64,000 bases of DNA, taken from contig NC_015564.1 of the NCBI RefSeq assembly GCF_000214175.1, positions 868,001 to 932,000 of the forward strand. Reading direction: 5' to 3'. Numbering within the stretch: the stretch's first letter is position 1; every line of letters begins with the position of its first letter. Below, one piece after another: positions 43,883 to 52,964 of the stretch. A program made the translations under genes and the position numbers. Under the pieces are notes generated by a model. It worked only from the letters and a program-made list of their open reading frames with translations. It did not search any database and was not told the origin of the DNA. The DNA comes from Hoyosella subflava DQS3-9A1. GTDB lineage: Bacteria > Actinomycetota > Actinomycetes > Mycobacteriales > Mycobacteriaceae.

Positions 43883-43920
43883 AAAGCCCCGGAGTTGACA
43901 CCACGTCGCTCCGGGGCTTT
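43883..43920 (+). terminator. Rho-independent terminator of actP
   Basis: 12-bp perfect GC-rich stem (43883-43894 with 43909-43920), 14-nt loop, ending CTTT. Follows actP and precedes the carboxylesterase. Confidence 0.85.
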
Positions 43921-43991
43921 GCTGTGACCGCGGGCACGAAATTGTTATCGCCTTGGCATCGATTTCGTCGCTCGTTGGACATCACGCACTT

Positions 43992-45545
43992 ATGAGCGCG
44001 AGAGTGGGCGGTGTGACCCACCATCCCGAAACGTCGGTTGCCGAAACCGACGTCGAAACGACGAGCGGCGCGGTCCGGGGCTACGTGACAGACACCTCCC
44101 GGGTCTGGCGAGGCATACCCTATGCCGCCGCGCCCGTCGGGGAACTTCGTTTCCGGGCGCCCGAGCTGCCACACCGCTGGCGGGGTGTCCGAGACGCGAC
44201 TCGCTTCGGGGCGATCCCTCCGCAAGAGATCCCGCGCGGCATCACGGCTCCCGCATCGTCGGACGTCACGATGGATGAAGATTGCCTCACGATCAACGTG
44301 ATAGCGCCACGCGGACGGCTCCCCGAAAAGCCACTGCCCGTGCTGGTGTACATCTACGGTGGCGCGTACACGAGTGGTTCCGCTTCACTTGATGTGTACG
44401 ACGGATCCCGGCTTGTCGAACGCGGCGAAGTGGTGTTCGTGTCCTTCAACTACCGCCTGGGAGCTCTGGGGTTCCTCGACCTTTCCTCGTTCTCCGGAAT
44501 GGGCCGCAGATTCGACACCAACGTGGGGCTCCGTGACCAGGTGAGGGCACTGGAGTGGGTTCGGGACAATATCGCGGGTTTCGGCGGTGACCCTAGCAAC
44601 GTCACGCTTTTCGGCGAATCCGCTGGGGGGATCTCGGTCACCACCCTGATGACCGTGCCGCAGGCGCGTGGGCTTTTCGCGCGTGCGATCGCGCAAAGTC
44701 CCGCGGTCGCGGCTGCCTATGAACCGGAACGAGCGGAAGGCACTGCACGGGACTTCCTGGATATCCTCAACGTGCTGGAATCACACACCACGGAAGTGCT
44801 CGGCCGTGTGCCTGCTGAGGAGTTCGTGGAGGCTAGCGCTGATTTGAAGGAACGTCGGGTACGCAAATTCCCCGGCACGATGACGTTCAGTCCCGTCATC
44901 GACGGTGATTTTCTGCCGCGGCGTCCGGCGGAGGTTTTCGCCGCGGGGGAGGCGCACCCGATTCCGCTTATCATCGGCACGACGGATCGGGAAGGTGCCT
45001 TGTTCGCCCGTATGGGCGAGACGATCCCCACGACGGTGCCGATGATCGAGTTGATGTTTGCGCAGACCGACCCCAGCAAACGTGACGACGTGATCGCCGC
45101 GTATCCGGACTACCCAGGCCGCCGGGCCGCCACCGACATCGGTGGTGACGTCATCTTCTGGCATCCCACCGTCGAGGCGGCTGAGGGCCACAGCCAGGTC
45201 GCGCCTACCTTTATGTATCGGTACGACTTTGCGCCGCGGCTGCTGCGCATGCTGCGAATGGGTGCGACGCACGCCACTGAGCTCCCCGCCGTGTTCGGAA
45301 CTCTCGACAGCAGGGCGGCGAAAGCCCTCACCACGGTCGGAGGGCGCTCGCAGCTCGCCACTCTCAGCGAACGCATGCAACAGCACTGGCTGAGTTTCGC
45401 GCAGCACGGGACACCGGTGAAGGATTGGCCAGCGTACGAGGTGTCTGCCCGCAGCACGAAGATCTTTGATTCGGAGGACAGGGTCGAGAATGATCCGCGT
45501 GCCGTCCGGCGCCGAGCGTGGCGTGGGTATCAGAATTACCGGTGA
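43992..45545 (+). CDS. Type B carboxylesterase
   Basis: A 517-residue carboxylesterase (para-nitrobenzyl esterase-like). Motifs: VWRGIPYAAAPVGELRF, EDCLTINV, oxyanion YIYGGAYTSGSAS, Ser210 in FGESAGG, and the active His in THATELP. Hydrolyses esters of unknown origin. No signal peptide. ATG 43992 is chosen; the upstream frame from 43953 is also open. The SRPBCC gene follows 27 nt downstream. Confidence 0.88.
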   Translation: MSARVGGVTHHPETSVAETDVETTSGAVRGYVTDTSRVWRGIPYAAAPVGELRFRAPELPHRWRGVRDATRFGAIPPQEIPRGITAPASSDVTMDEDCLTINVIAPRGRLPEKPLPVLVYIYGGAYTSGSASLDVYDGSRLVERGEVVFVSFNYRLGALGFLDLSSFSGMGRRFDTNVGLRDQVRALEWVRDNIAGFGGDPSNVTLFGESAGGISVTTLMTVPQARGLFARAIAQSPAVAAAYEPERAEGTARDFLDILNVLESHTTEVLGRVPAEEFVEASADLKERRVRKFPGTMTFSPVIDGDFLPRRPAEVFAAGEAHPIPLIIGTTDREGALFARMGETIPTTVPMIELMFAQTDPSKRDDVIAAYPDYPGRRAATDIGGDVIFWHPTVEAAEGHSQVAPTFMYRYDFAPRLLRMLRMGATHATELPAVFGTLDSRAAKALTTVGGRSQLATLSERMQQHWLSFAQHGTPVKDWPAYEVSARSTKIFDSEDRVENDPRAVRRRAWRGYQNYR

Positions 45546-45572
45546 CGCGCACCGACGGAAAGGTTACCCCTA

Positions 45573-46001
45573 ATGGCAAGCACGAAGGTATCGCTCAAGA
45601 CCCACTTCACACCGGACGAGGCATGGGCGCGGGCCTCGGATCTCTCGCGTTTCGGCGAGTGGCTGACTTTACATGACGGCTGGCGTGGCGAACTGCCCGC
45701 TGAGATCGCCGAGGGCGCCGTGGTGACGTCCGTAGTGTCAGTTAAGGGGATGCGTAACCGCATCGAATGGAGAGTGACCGAGTACGCGGCACCGCGTCGT
45801 GTGGCTCTCAGTGGTGAGGGCGTCGGTGGCACGAAGGTTTCCCTGGCGCTAGAGATCGGCTCAGCGGGGAACGGTTCGACCGTCGAACTGGACGTGGACT
45901 TCACCGGTCCGCTCGTTGCCGGACCGATTGGGTTCGGGGTATCTCGTGCGCTCAAAGGTGATATCAAGAAATCGCTCGAGCGGTTCGACAAACTGAGCTA
46001 G
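45573..46001 (+). CDS. SRPBCC-family protein similar to Rv0910 toxin
   Basis: A 142-residue START/SRPBCC-fold protein. It closely follows the Rv0910/MT0934 pattern: EEAW-type helix DEAWARASDLSRFGEWLTLHDGWRGELP, VVTSVVSVKGMRNRIEWRV, and GPIGFGVSRALKGDIKKSL. In M. tuberculosis Rv0910 is the toxin of an Rv0909-Rv0910 pair, but most members are lipid- or ligand-binding proteins. Here no antitoxin is next to it; the MT0933-like gene is 22 kb away. Convergent with the mce4 operon end. Confidence 0.78.
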   Translation: MASTKVSLKTHFTPDEAWARASDLSRFGEWLTLHDGWRGELPAEIAEGAVVTSVVSVKGMRNRIEWRVTEYAAPRRVALSGEGVGGTKVSLALEIGSAGNGSTVELDVDFTGPLVAGPIGFGVSRALKGDIKKSLERFDKLS

Positions 46002-46025
46002 CCACCCCGGAAGATGGGTCTGGAG

Positions 46026-46508
46026 TTAGATCGGGGTGAGGCCCGCCATGAGCCACTGCTCCCCGGACTTCTCCATATGCGCTCGCACACGGCTGCCTGT
46101 GAGTGCCGCCTGCGGGCTCTCACTGCTGGTGGTGACTTGATTGAGGAACAACAGCACTACAGCGGTGTCCTTTGTTGCGGAGACGATCGACGTCCCTGCC
46201 ACCGACACGTCAACGCTGAGTTCCTGCTCAAGCGCTCCGGGGATGATGGCTTCGCGGATCAGCGTCTCGTACTCGTCCCGGAAGCTGCCGGTGAGTCCTT
46301 CGGCCGCGGTAGGCAATTCGGTCTCGACAGTGTTGTGGTCGTAGCCGAGAATGGCCACGGCCTGTTCACTCGCCGCGCGGACCGCTTGCTCGCGCGCCTG
46401 CTCCGAAGTGTTGTCTTCCCACACCCGGTAACCGAGAAACGCCACGAGTGCAATCATCGCGACAAGCACGCCCGCGACGACGGTGATGAGGACCTGTGAC
46501 CGGCTCAT
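46026..46508 (-). CDS. mas4B: Mce-associated membrane protein, second of mce4 operon
   Basis: A 160-residue protein: one helix near residues 8-28, followed by an extracytoplasmic domain with ATKDTAVVLLFLNQVTT and a short C-terminal SGEQWLMAGLTPI typical of Mce-associated proteins. Last gene of the mce4 operon; its ATG overlaps the first Mas stop. Gene name follows mce4 usage and is positional. Confidence 0.85.
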   Translation of the reverse strand: MSRSQVLITVVAGVLVAMIALVAFLGYRVWEDNTSEQAREQAVRAASEQAVAILGYDHNTVETELPTAAEGLTGSFRDEYETLIREAIIPGALEQELSVDVSVAGTSIVSATKDTAVVLLFLNQVTTSSESPQAALTGSRVRAHMEKSGEQWLMAGLTPI

Positions 46509-47131
46509 GGGACGAACTCCACGTTCGATGTCTTCATCACTCCGTCTTCCTCGACGATCGACACCCGCAGGCGGAAGTCACGCGGCTGGGGTTCAGTCTG
46601 AGCGACGTTGGTGACGTAGGTGCGGGCAGCGAGGAGAACTGTTCCGCCTGAGTCTGTTTCGCTTTCGAGCCCAGCTTCGATGATTTCCCCTTCAGTGGCG
46701 ACATTCGCTTCGACAACCACGCTGACGAAAGGGTCGATGCGCCCGTCGAATTCGCGCTCGAACTCACCCGTGGCCGTGGCGAGGATTCGATCAATGTCAT
46801 CCCGCGCTGTCTCGGGGGTGATGCTCGTCAGGTTCAGCACCGTTTGCCGCGCGGCCTGCAAGTAGTCCTGACGCTGCGCATCACGGGCATCCGCGGCCCG
46901 CAGTTGGAAGAACAAATACCCAGCTGCAGCGCCAAGACCGACGATGACGACGAGGGCCACCGCGAGCGTGATAGTCCTGGCTCTGGACTTGGGGGGTGCC
47001 TGCTGAACCTCCGCCCGCTCCGTCATGTCAGCTGCGGCATCAGGGGCGGCGCCGGGTGGACCTGCCGGGCGCATCGCCCGCCGCCGCGTGCGGCGTCCGG
47101 CAGTGTGCTCGTCGTTTTCGATCGTGTTCAT
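46505..47131 (-). CDS. mas4A: Mce-associated membrane protein, first of mce4 operon
   Basis: A 208-residue protein with a basic N-terminal region (about 48 residues, RRTRRRA-containing), one helix near residues 50-72, and an extracytoplasmic domain ending RLRVSIVEEDGVMKTSNVEFVP. Mas family. Overlaps mce4F and the second Mas gene by 4 bp each. Confidence 0.85.
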   Translation of the reverse strand: MNTIENDEHTAGRRTRRRAMRPAGPPGAAPDAAADMTERAEVQQAPPKSRARTITLAVALVVIVGLGAAAGYLFFQLRAADARDAQRQDYLQAARQTVLNLTSITPETARDDIDRILATATGEFEREFDGRIDPFVSVVVEANVATEGEIIEAGLESETDSGGTVLLAARTYVTNVAQTEPQPRDFRLRVSIVEEDGVMKTSNVEFVP

Positions 47132-48522
47132 AGACCCTGCTGGTTGATCATCATGGTTTTCCAGTCGGTGCTGTCACCCGCGTCGAGTCCAGCTAGACCT
47201 GGCTGACTGTACGTTCGCCCATCCGGTCCCGTAAACAGGCCGGTTGACGTGTCGTACGGCCGGGCGGTGGCACGCGGATCGTAGGTGCTTGGCGTCACTG
47301 TTCCCTGGGTGACTGGCGCGGGGTCCCCGAGCGGTGGATTCGTCCCCAGCGGTGTGTACCCGGTCCGGCACTGTTCCGGTGTCGGGGCGCGGCGTCCGGG
47401 CACTTCCATGCAGGGCGTGTTGCGTGCACCGCGAACCGCTTCCGGGCCTTCCGGCGCGACCTGGCAGAACAGGCCCGGCGGCGTGTCCGGTGTGGTGAAG
47501 TCTGCGGGGGATCGGCGTTCACTTGGTGGCAGGAAACCGGTCGTGCAGGCCGGTGGATCGTTCAGCTGCAGGTGGAAGTCCACGAGGGCGCCTTCGTCCC
47601 GCGGCCCGCCAGTGGCGGCCCGGTACAGCGCTGCGATCAGTGGCGGGAAAGTGACTAGGACCTGTTCGATTCCTGGATGATAAGTCACGCCAACCTCGCC
47701 GAAGCTGACCATGTTCGCCATCAGGATCGGAAGTGTCGGCCGAATGTCCTGAAAGAGCATGTTAGCTTCTTGCGCGGCTCCGGGTCCCTGCCGGATCACC
47801 GAGCGCAGTGCCGCGTCGCTTTCCCGGAGTTGCTGCGTGAACGTTGACAGATTGCGCGTCCACGCCCGGATGTCGTCGGCGCTCGCTACCTGCGTGTCGA
47901 GAAGCGGTCCAGCCTGGGCGAGCAGTTCTTGCGTTTCGAAAGTGTGCAGCTCCGCTTCGTCGAGGAGGAGGCTAGCCGAATCGATCAACCGCTGAATATC
48001 CGAATCCGCACCTGCGAACGCATCGAACGCTTCATCAACGACGAGTTGCAGATCGGCGCCGGTGATGTTGTCGACCATGCGATCGAGCTGGTCGAGGAGC
48101 GGCCCGACGTCCTGCGGCAGTTCCGTTTCCGAGACCGGGATGACGGCGCCGTGCGCGAGACGTTCTCCACCGGTGCTTTGCGGTATCAGGTCGACGTACT
48201 GCTCACCCACCGCGGACACGCTGCGGACTGTCGCTTTGAGGTCGGCGGGCACGCTGTAGTTGCTACTGACCGAGAGCCGCGCGGCCACTCCCTCCGGGGT
48301 GAGTTCGACGCCGCGTACCTCACCGATAGTGGTTCCGCGGTAAACGACGTTCGCGTGCCGGTACAGGCCGCCAGACCCCTCGAACTCCACGGTGACGTCG
48401 TAGCGGCCCACACCCGCGAGCGCGGGCAAACTGATATACACCGTTGAGACTGTGACGATACCGATCACTGACAGCATCGCGAGAATCGCGAGCTGCGCGC
48501 GGGCAAACGTGGTGAGCATCAT
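47128..48522 (-). CDS. mce4F: Mce4F lipid-binding protein
   Basis: A 464-residue Mce protein. N-terminal helix (about residues 10-32), MCE domain GGLYRHANVVYRGTTIGEVRGVEL, SVSAVGEQYVDLIPQ, helical region, and a long C-terminal Pro-rich Cys-bearing tail. This tail carries repeated Cys in TGFLPPSERR, GLFCQV, TPCMEV and QCRTGY contexts. Mce4F closes the six-protein tunnel. Overlaps mce4E by 4 bp. Confidence 0.9.
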   Translation of the reverse strand: MMLTTFARAQLAILAMLSVIGIVTVSTVYISLPALAGVGRYDVTVEFEGSGGLYRHANVVYRGTTIGEVRGVELTPEGVAARLSVSSNYSVPADLKATVRSVSAVGEQYVDLIPQSTGGERLAHGAVIPVSETELPQDVGPLLDQLDRMVDNITGADLQLVVDEAFDAFAGADSDIQRLIDSASLLLDEAELHTFETQELLAQAGPLLDTQVASADDIRAWTRNLSTFTQQLRESDAALRSVIRQGPGAAQEANMLFQDIRPTLPILMANMVSFGEVGVTYHPGIEQVLVTFPPLIAALYRAATGGPRDEGALVDFHLQLNDPPACTTGFLPPSERRSPADFTTPDTPPGLFCQVAPEGPEAVRGARNTPCMEVPGRRAPTPEQCRTGYTPLGTNPPLGDPAPVTQGTVTPSTYDPRATARPYDTSTGLFTGPDGRTYSQPGLAGLDAGDSTDWKTMMINQQGL

Positions 48523-49613
48523 CGCCCGCTCACCTGCCCTGACGCGCTACCACGAGTTCCTTCGACTCCGCCGAGCGAACCGCCAAGCGGCCCACCGGTG
48601 AGGAAGTTGGAGTCCATTCGCGGACCAGTGAGGTCGAGCGTCATCATCAGGTTCGCGTAGTCACCTTTGACGGCGTTGCCGACGGTTTTCATCGGGAAGG
48701 GGAACGTGAACATCAAGCTGAGGACGTCGGTCAGACTATTGCCGCTATCTGCGAGAGCCTCGAGAATAGGCACGACGCTCTCGAGGTTGGCTTGCAGGTC
48801 CTCCGCGGACTCTTCGGTGATCCGCGTGGCCGTGTCCCCGAGTTCGCTGAGCGAAATCAGCGCCTGGGTCAGGTTGGGGCGGTGTTCGATGAGCACATCG
48901 AGTGCGGGGGGAATCTCGTCCAGCGCGGCGTAGATGGTGTCCGTTTCCGCGGCCAGCGAGTGGGTGAGCCGGTCGAGGCCGGACATCGCGTCGATGATGT
49001 CGTGGCGCTGCTCGTCGAGGCCGGCGGCGAGTTCATCGAGATGGCCGACGAGTTCCCGGGCTTCTGCTTCATTGCCGCCGAGCGCAAGGTTGAGTTCCCG
49101 CGTGATGTCCTGGAGTTGGGCGAGCCCGCCGCCATTGAGCACCACAGACAGCGCCGACAGGGTTTGCTCCGTCGTAGCGTAGACGCCCGCACGTTCGAGC
49201 GGGATGAGGGAACCATCGCCGAGCCTGCCTTCGGGCAGTTCGTCCACCGGCTCAGCGAGTTCGAGGTGCGTGGACCCAAGGAGGCTGGTCTGGCCTATCT
49301 TCGCCGTCGCGTTGGCGGGGAGGACAACTCCATCCTCGATGGAGACCGTGACGATGGCTTGCCAGTCCTGCACTTCGATGCCAGTGACGGAACCGACGGC
49401 GACGTCGTTCACCCGAACCGGCGAATTGCGGGTCAATGTGGTGACATTGGGCATTTCGATGCGAACGGAGTACGAATCGCCTCCAGTGCCGGGGGCGCCC
49501 GGCAGCTCCAGCGAGTTGATGCCTTGCCACTCGCACGCGGAGACGGTCAAGGTGACAGCCAGTGCGGTTGGCAGGACGATGGCGCGAGCGAGGTGACTGC
49601 GGGTGATCCTCAT
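48519..49613 (-). CDS. mce4E: Mce4E lipoprotein
   Basis: A 364-residue Mce lipoprotein. Signal peptide ends LTVSAC, Cys27. MCE domain: LTRNSPVRVNDVAVGSVTGI and TSLLGSTHLELA, then helical needle and a Gly/Ser-rich C-terminus (SLGGVEGTRGSA). The lipoprotein member of the steroid importer. It shares one base with the mce4D stop. Confidence 0.9.
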   Translation of the reverse strand: MRITRSHLARAIVLPTALAVTLTVSACEWQGINSLELPGAPGTGGDSYSVRIEMPNVTTLTRNSPVRVNDVAVGSVTGIEVQDWQAIVTVSIEDGVVLPANATAKIGQTSLLGSTHLELAEPVDELPEGRLGDGSLIPLERAGVYATTEQTLSALSVVLNGGGLAQLQDITRELNLALGGNEAEARELVGHLDELAAGLDEQRHDIIDAMSGLDRLTHSLAAETDTIYAALDEIPPALDVLIEHRPNLTQALISLSELGDTATRITEESAEDLQANLESVVPILEALADSGNSLTDVLSLMFTFPFPMKTVGNAVKGDYANLMMTLDLTGPRMDSNFLTGGPLGGSLGGVEGTRGSASGQVSGR

Positions 49614-50881
49614 CAGTTACCTCCCGGCATCAGCAGCGACGCGAGATCGCGGGGGACCTGACTCGGGGCCGGTGCCGGCGCCGCGGGCGGCTCAGCAGGA
49701 ACCCGGCCAGCTAGTTCGGGCGTGCTGTACTGGATCTGCTCTGGGAACGCCTGCACCCCGGTAGCAGGGTTCAACAGCAGCGGTGGATAGTTGAGGGCGA
49801 GCGAGTTCAGGATCGGTGCTAGGTACTGCACACACAGGTTCGCACTGTGATCCGATTGGTTGGCTTGAAGCCCTTCAACTGAACCGCACAGGAAATTCAC
49901 GGGGTTCGCAAAGTTGTTCAGCGCGATCGCGCCAGTCAAGGTGCCCTGAGCGGGGTTGTAGATCTGATAGAAGTTCGTCAGCGATGTTGGGCCGCTGTGC
50001 AGTACCCGCTCGATTTCTGGACGTTTCGACTCCAGCACTTCGGTGGTGTGTGCGAGCTGGTCGACGCTTTCGGCGAGAGCAGCGCGGTTGTCTGACACGA
50101 AACCGTGCACATCACCGATCGCGATATCGAGATCGTCGAGAGCGCCCCCGAGCGCATCGGAACTGCTGGCGAGAACGTCTGAAACCGACGCGAGCCGTCC
50201 CCCGAATTGAACGATCTGGTCATTCGCACCAGACAGCGCCGCGACAAATCGATGAAGGTTGCGAACGCTGGCGAACAGGTCGTGCCGTCCGTCAGCTAGT
50301 GTCGCCATGCTCCGCGAGAGCTCGGAGAGCGCACGGTTCAATTCAGTCCCATTGCCGTCGAGGTTTTCTGCCGCCGTGCTGATGACGCGGCTGAACGAGC
50401 CATCGGTGTCGTCATCCACCGGACCGAGTGCACCTGCGAGACTGCTGAGTTCCGTCTTGATGTCGTCCCATTCGACGGGCACTGTCGTCCGCTGAAGCGG
50501 AATCTCCGCGCCGTCCTCCAACGGTGTCCCGCCGGTGTAGACGGGCCCAAGCTGGATGAACCGTCCCGATACCAGCGACTGCGCGATGATCGCGGCGTAC
50601 GCATCCGCAGGAATCATGACCTCCGGATCGATCGACATGGTGACGCGTGTCGCGCCGTCGTGCGGTTCGATCTCGTCTACCTTCCCAACTGTCACGCCGA
50701 GCACTCGCACGTCGTCACCGACATAAAGTCCGGTGGTTGACGGGAAAAGGGCCGCGATCTCGGTTCGATCACCGCGCGAGAGCTGCACGGCGATTGCGGC
50801 GATGAGGACCACGCACACGACGATGCCCGCAACGATTGTTCGCTTCTTGCTGAAGTGCGACGCGAACGGTATTTCCCTCAT
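49613..50881 (-). CDS. mce4D: Mce4D lipid-binding protein
   Basis: A 422-residue Mce protein: Lys/Arg head, helix near residues 14-33, MCE domain TTGLYVGDDVRVLGVTVGKV and AQSLVSGRFIQLGPVYTGG, helical tail, and a Pro/Ala-rich C-terminus of about 35 residues (AEPPAAPAPAPSQVP). Fourth tunnel component. ATGA overlap with mce4C. Confidence 0.9.
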   Translation of the reverse strand: MREIPFASHFSKKRTIVAGIVVCVVLIAAIAVQLSRGDRTEIAALFPSTTGLYVGDDVRVLGVTVGKVDEIEPHDGATRVTMSIDPEVMIPADAYAAIIAQSLVSGRFIQLGPVYTGGTPLEDGAEIPLQRTTVPVEWDDIKTELSSLAGALGPVDDDTDGSFSRVISTAAENLDGNGTELNRALSELSRSMATLADGRHDLFASVRNLHRFVAALSGANDQIVQFGGRLASVSDVLASSSDALGGALDDLDIAIGDVHGFVSDNRAALAESVDQLAHTTEVLESKRPEIERVLHSGPTSLTNFYQIYNPAQGTLTGAIALNNFANPVNFLCGSVEGLQANQSDHSANLCVQYLAPILNSLALNYPPLLLNPATGVQAFPEQIQYSTPELAGRVPAEPPAAPAPAPSQVPRDLASLLMPGGN

Positions 50882-51942
50882 CGTTCACCGTCCCGGATTT
50901 CGATTGATGGCGGAGGCTCGAGGAGGTAGTGGCGCAGATCGTTAGGGACGTTCTCCGGCCACACCAGTGCATCCACGAGACCCTGCAGCAGCTTCCCTGA
51001 CCCGAAATTGGAGACGTAAGCCTGGAAATACGGGCCACTTCCGACCTGCTCACCGAGGGCGAGCGAGTAGGGGGCGAGCCCGTCGATCGCCCGCTTGAGG
51101 TTGTCGTCGTTTTCCCGCAACAGCGCGAGCACCGAATTGAGCCGCTCAAGCGTGGGACCCATCTGCTGTTCGTTGTCGCGCACGAGTCCGGTGAGCTGCT
51201 GGGCGAGCGCGGAAGTGTTGGTGATCAGTTCGCTGATCGCGGACCGCCGCAGATCGAGTTCGTAGAGCAACTGATTGCCGTCCACGAGCAAGCTGTTGAT
51301 CTGGTCGGCCCGTTCGTCGAGCACCCCGGTGACGGTGCTGGCGGAAGCGAGCAGGGCCAAAAGTTCCTCGTTGCGGGCCGCGATGCTCTCGGAGAGTCGG
51401 CTAACACCGTCGAGAGCGGCGCGTACGTGCGGTGGAGTGTCGGTCAGCGAGTCAGCCATAGCATCAAAAGTTGTTGCCAGCTGGTCAGTGTCGAGATCAT
51501 GAACTGTGGTGCTCAGATCGCCAAGTGCGTCGTTCAGCGAATAGGGGGACGTGGTCCGGTCGAGGGGGATTGTGTCCTCAGCGCTGAGAGTTCCGCGACC
51601 TTCAGGGAGGACGTGCAGCGACTTTCGGCCGAGGATGGTGTTGGTTTTGATCGCTGCGGATGTGCGATCACCGAACTGCAGCGAACTATTCGCAGTGAAC
51701 GAAACAAGAACTTTGTCGAAGTCGAGTTCCACGGTGTCGACCTCGCCGACTTTGACGCCGGCCACTTCGACGGGATCGCCAGGCAACAACCCCCCCGCGT
51801 CGGCGAAGTTGGCGGTGTAGTGGGCCTCCGACCGGAACAGCGGGATGTTGTCGAATTGCAGTGCGGCGACAACGATTACGATCGTAACGACGATCCCGAT
51901 GATGCCCTTGATTTCCGGCCGCATTGGCTTGCGAACACTCAT
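50878..51942 (-). CDS. mce4C: Mce4C lipid-binding protein
   Basis: A 354-residue Mce protein. ATG 51942 overlaps the mce4B stop by 4 bp and opens onto a helix (about residues 12-29). It is preferred to the 52116 start, whose extra 58 residues read as antisense of mce4B. MCE domain GGLLPGDPVEVAGVKVGEVDTV and KTNTILGRKSLHV, then helical needle. The C-terminal part contains VLALLRENDDNLKRAIDGL. Confidence 0.9.
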   Translation of the reverse strand: MSVRKPMRPEIKGIIGIVVTIVIVVAALQFDNIPLFRSEAHYTANFADAGGLLPGDPVEVAGVKVGEVDTVELDFDKVLVSFTANSSLQFGDRTSAAIKTNTILGRKSLHVLPEGRGTLSAEDTIPLDRTTSPYSLNDALGDLSTTVHDLDTDQLATTFDAMADSLTDTPPHVRAALDGVSRLSESIAARNEELLALLASASTVTGVLDERADQINSLLVDGNQLLYELDLRRSAISELITNTSALAQQLTGLVRDNEQQMGPTLERLNSVLALLRENDDNLKRAIDGLAPYSLALGEQVGSGPYFQAYVSNFGSGKLLQGLVDALVWPENVPNDLRHYLLEPPPSIEIRDGER

Positions 51943-52964
51943 GATGGCGCGCACCTCCCTGTCACCTGAGCGCCAGGAAGCTGGACCATGATTTCGGTGC
52001 CCTCCGGACCGGTGAACTTCGCTTGCACCGAGCACACATATAGCTGCAGGAATGAGCCGTACGAGCCGATTCGGGTGAGCATGCGATACGTCTCTGGCAG
52101 ATTGTCGAGGACCCACTGGATCTCGTCCCGGCCTGCGTCGAGTTGGGTGGCGGTCCGGTTGGTTTCCGCGAGTACCTCCTGGATTGGCGGCCGGTTGTAC
52201 TCGAAGAGCTCCGCGAGGTTCCCGGTTGCCTGCGCGAGCCGCGGCACGGCACCCGCGATCGGATCACGGTCTTCGGAAAGGTCCGAGACAAGTCGTTGCA
52301 GCTGGCCGATCGTGTCGGAGAACTGGTCGTCCCGCTGCTCGAGCATCTCGAGTGTGGCGGTCAAGTTGCTGATTACGCTGCCGATGAGCTCATCCTGGTC
52401 AGCGAGGGTCTGGGTAAAGGAACCCGACCTGCCCAGGAGCGACACGAGCGTGTCGCCTTGGCCCTGGAAGACATTGAGCAATGCATACGACAGTTCGTTG
52501 ACTTCGTCGGGATCGAGCGCGCGCAGCAGCGGCCGGAACCCGCCGAGCAGCGTGTCGAGGTCCAGCGCTGGCGATGTCTGCGACACGGGTATCGCGCCAC
52601 CTGGTGTCAGCGTGTCCGTGGCACCGGGTCCCTCGAGCAGTTCCAGGTAGCGGTCGCCGACGAGGTTCTCGTACCGGACGGTGGCTTTGGTGCTGGTGAG
52701 AAGTGAATAGCGCGATTCGACGCGAAAGTCGATGTGTGCGAGATTGTCCTCTTCGACGCGGACATCACGAACTGTGCCGACCTGGACCCCGGCGATGCGT
52801 ACTTTGTCACCAGGGCGCAGCCCGGACACACTGGTGAACGTTGCTGAGTACGGTTCGGTGGCTGAGAAGCGGACCTCGCTGAACACGATCGCCAGTCCAG
52901 CGAAAACCAGCCCCATAGCGAGGCTGAAGATCAGCATCTTGATACCTGCGCCACGTGAGGTCAT
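51939..52964 (-). CDS. mce4B: Mce4B lipid-binding protein
   Basis: A 341-residue Mce protein. N-terminal helix near residues 10-28, MCE domain SGLRPGDKVRIAGVQVGTVRDV and YENLVGDRYLELLEG. C-terminal segment IGSYGSFLQLYVCSVQAKF is the YGSxxxLYxC motif also seen in MceB. Overlaps mce4A and mce4C by 4 bp. Confidence 0.9.
   Translation of the reverse strand: MTSRGAGIKMLIFSLAMGLVFAGLAIVFSEVRFSATEPYSATFTSVSGLRPGDKVRIAGVQVGTVRDVRVEEDNLAHIDFRVESRYSLLTSTKATVRYENLVGDRYLELLEGPGATDTLTPGGAIPVSQTSPALDLDTLLGGFRPLLRALDPDEVNELSYALLNVFQGQGDTLVSLLGRSGSFTQTLADQDELIGSVISNLTATLEMLEQRDDQFSDTIGQLQRLVSDLSEDRDPIAGAVPRLAQATGNLAELFEYNRPPIQEVLAETNRTATQLDAGRDEIQWVLDNLPETYRMLTRIGSYGSFLQLYVCSVQAKFTGPEGTEIMVQLPGAQVTGRCAPS

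Noticed and set aside
48792-49661. 289-codon plus-strand frame across mce4E
   Set aside because: Antisense shadow of mce4E; no family match and no ribosome-binding site, while mce4E has a signal peptide and MCE domain.
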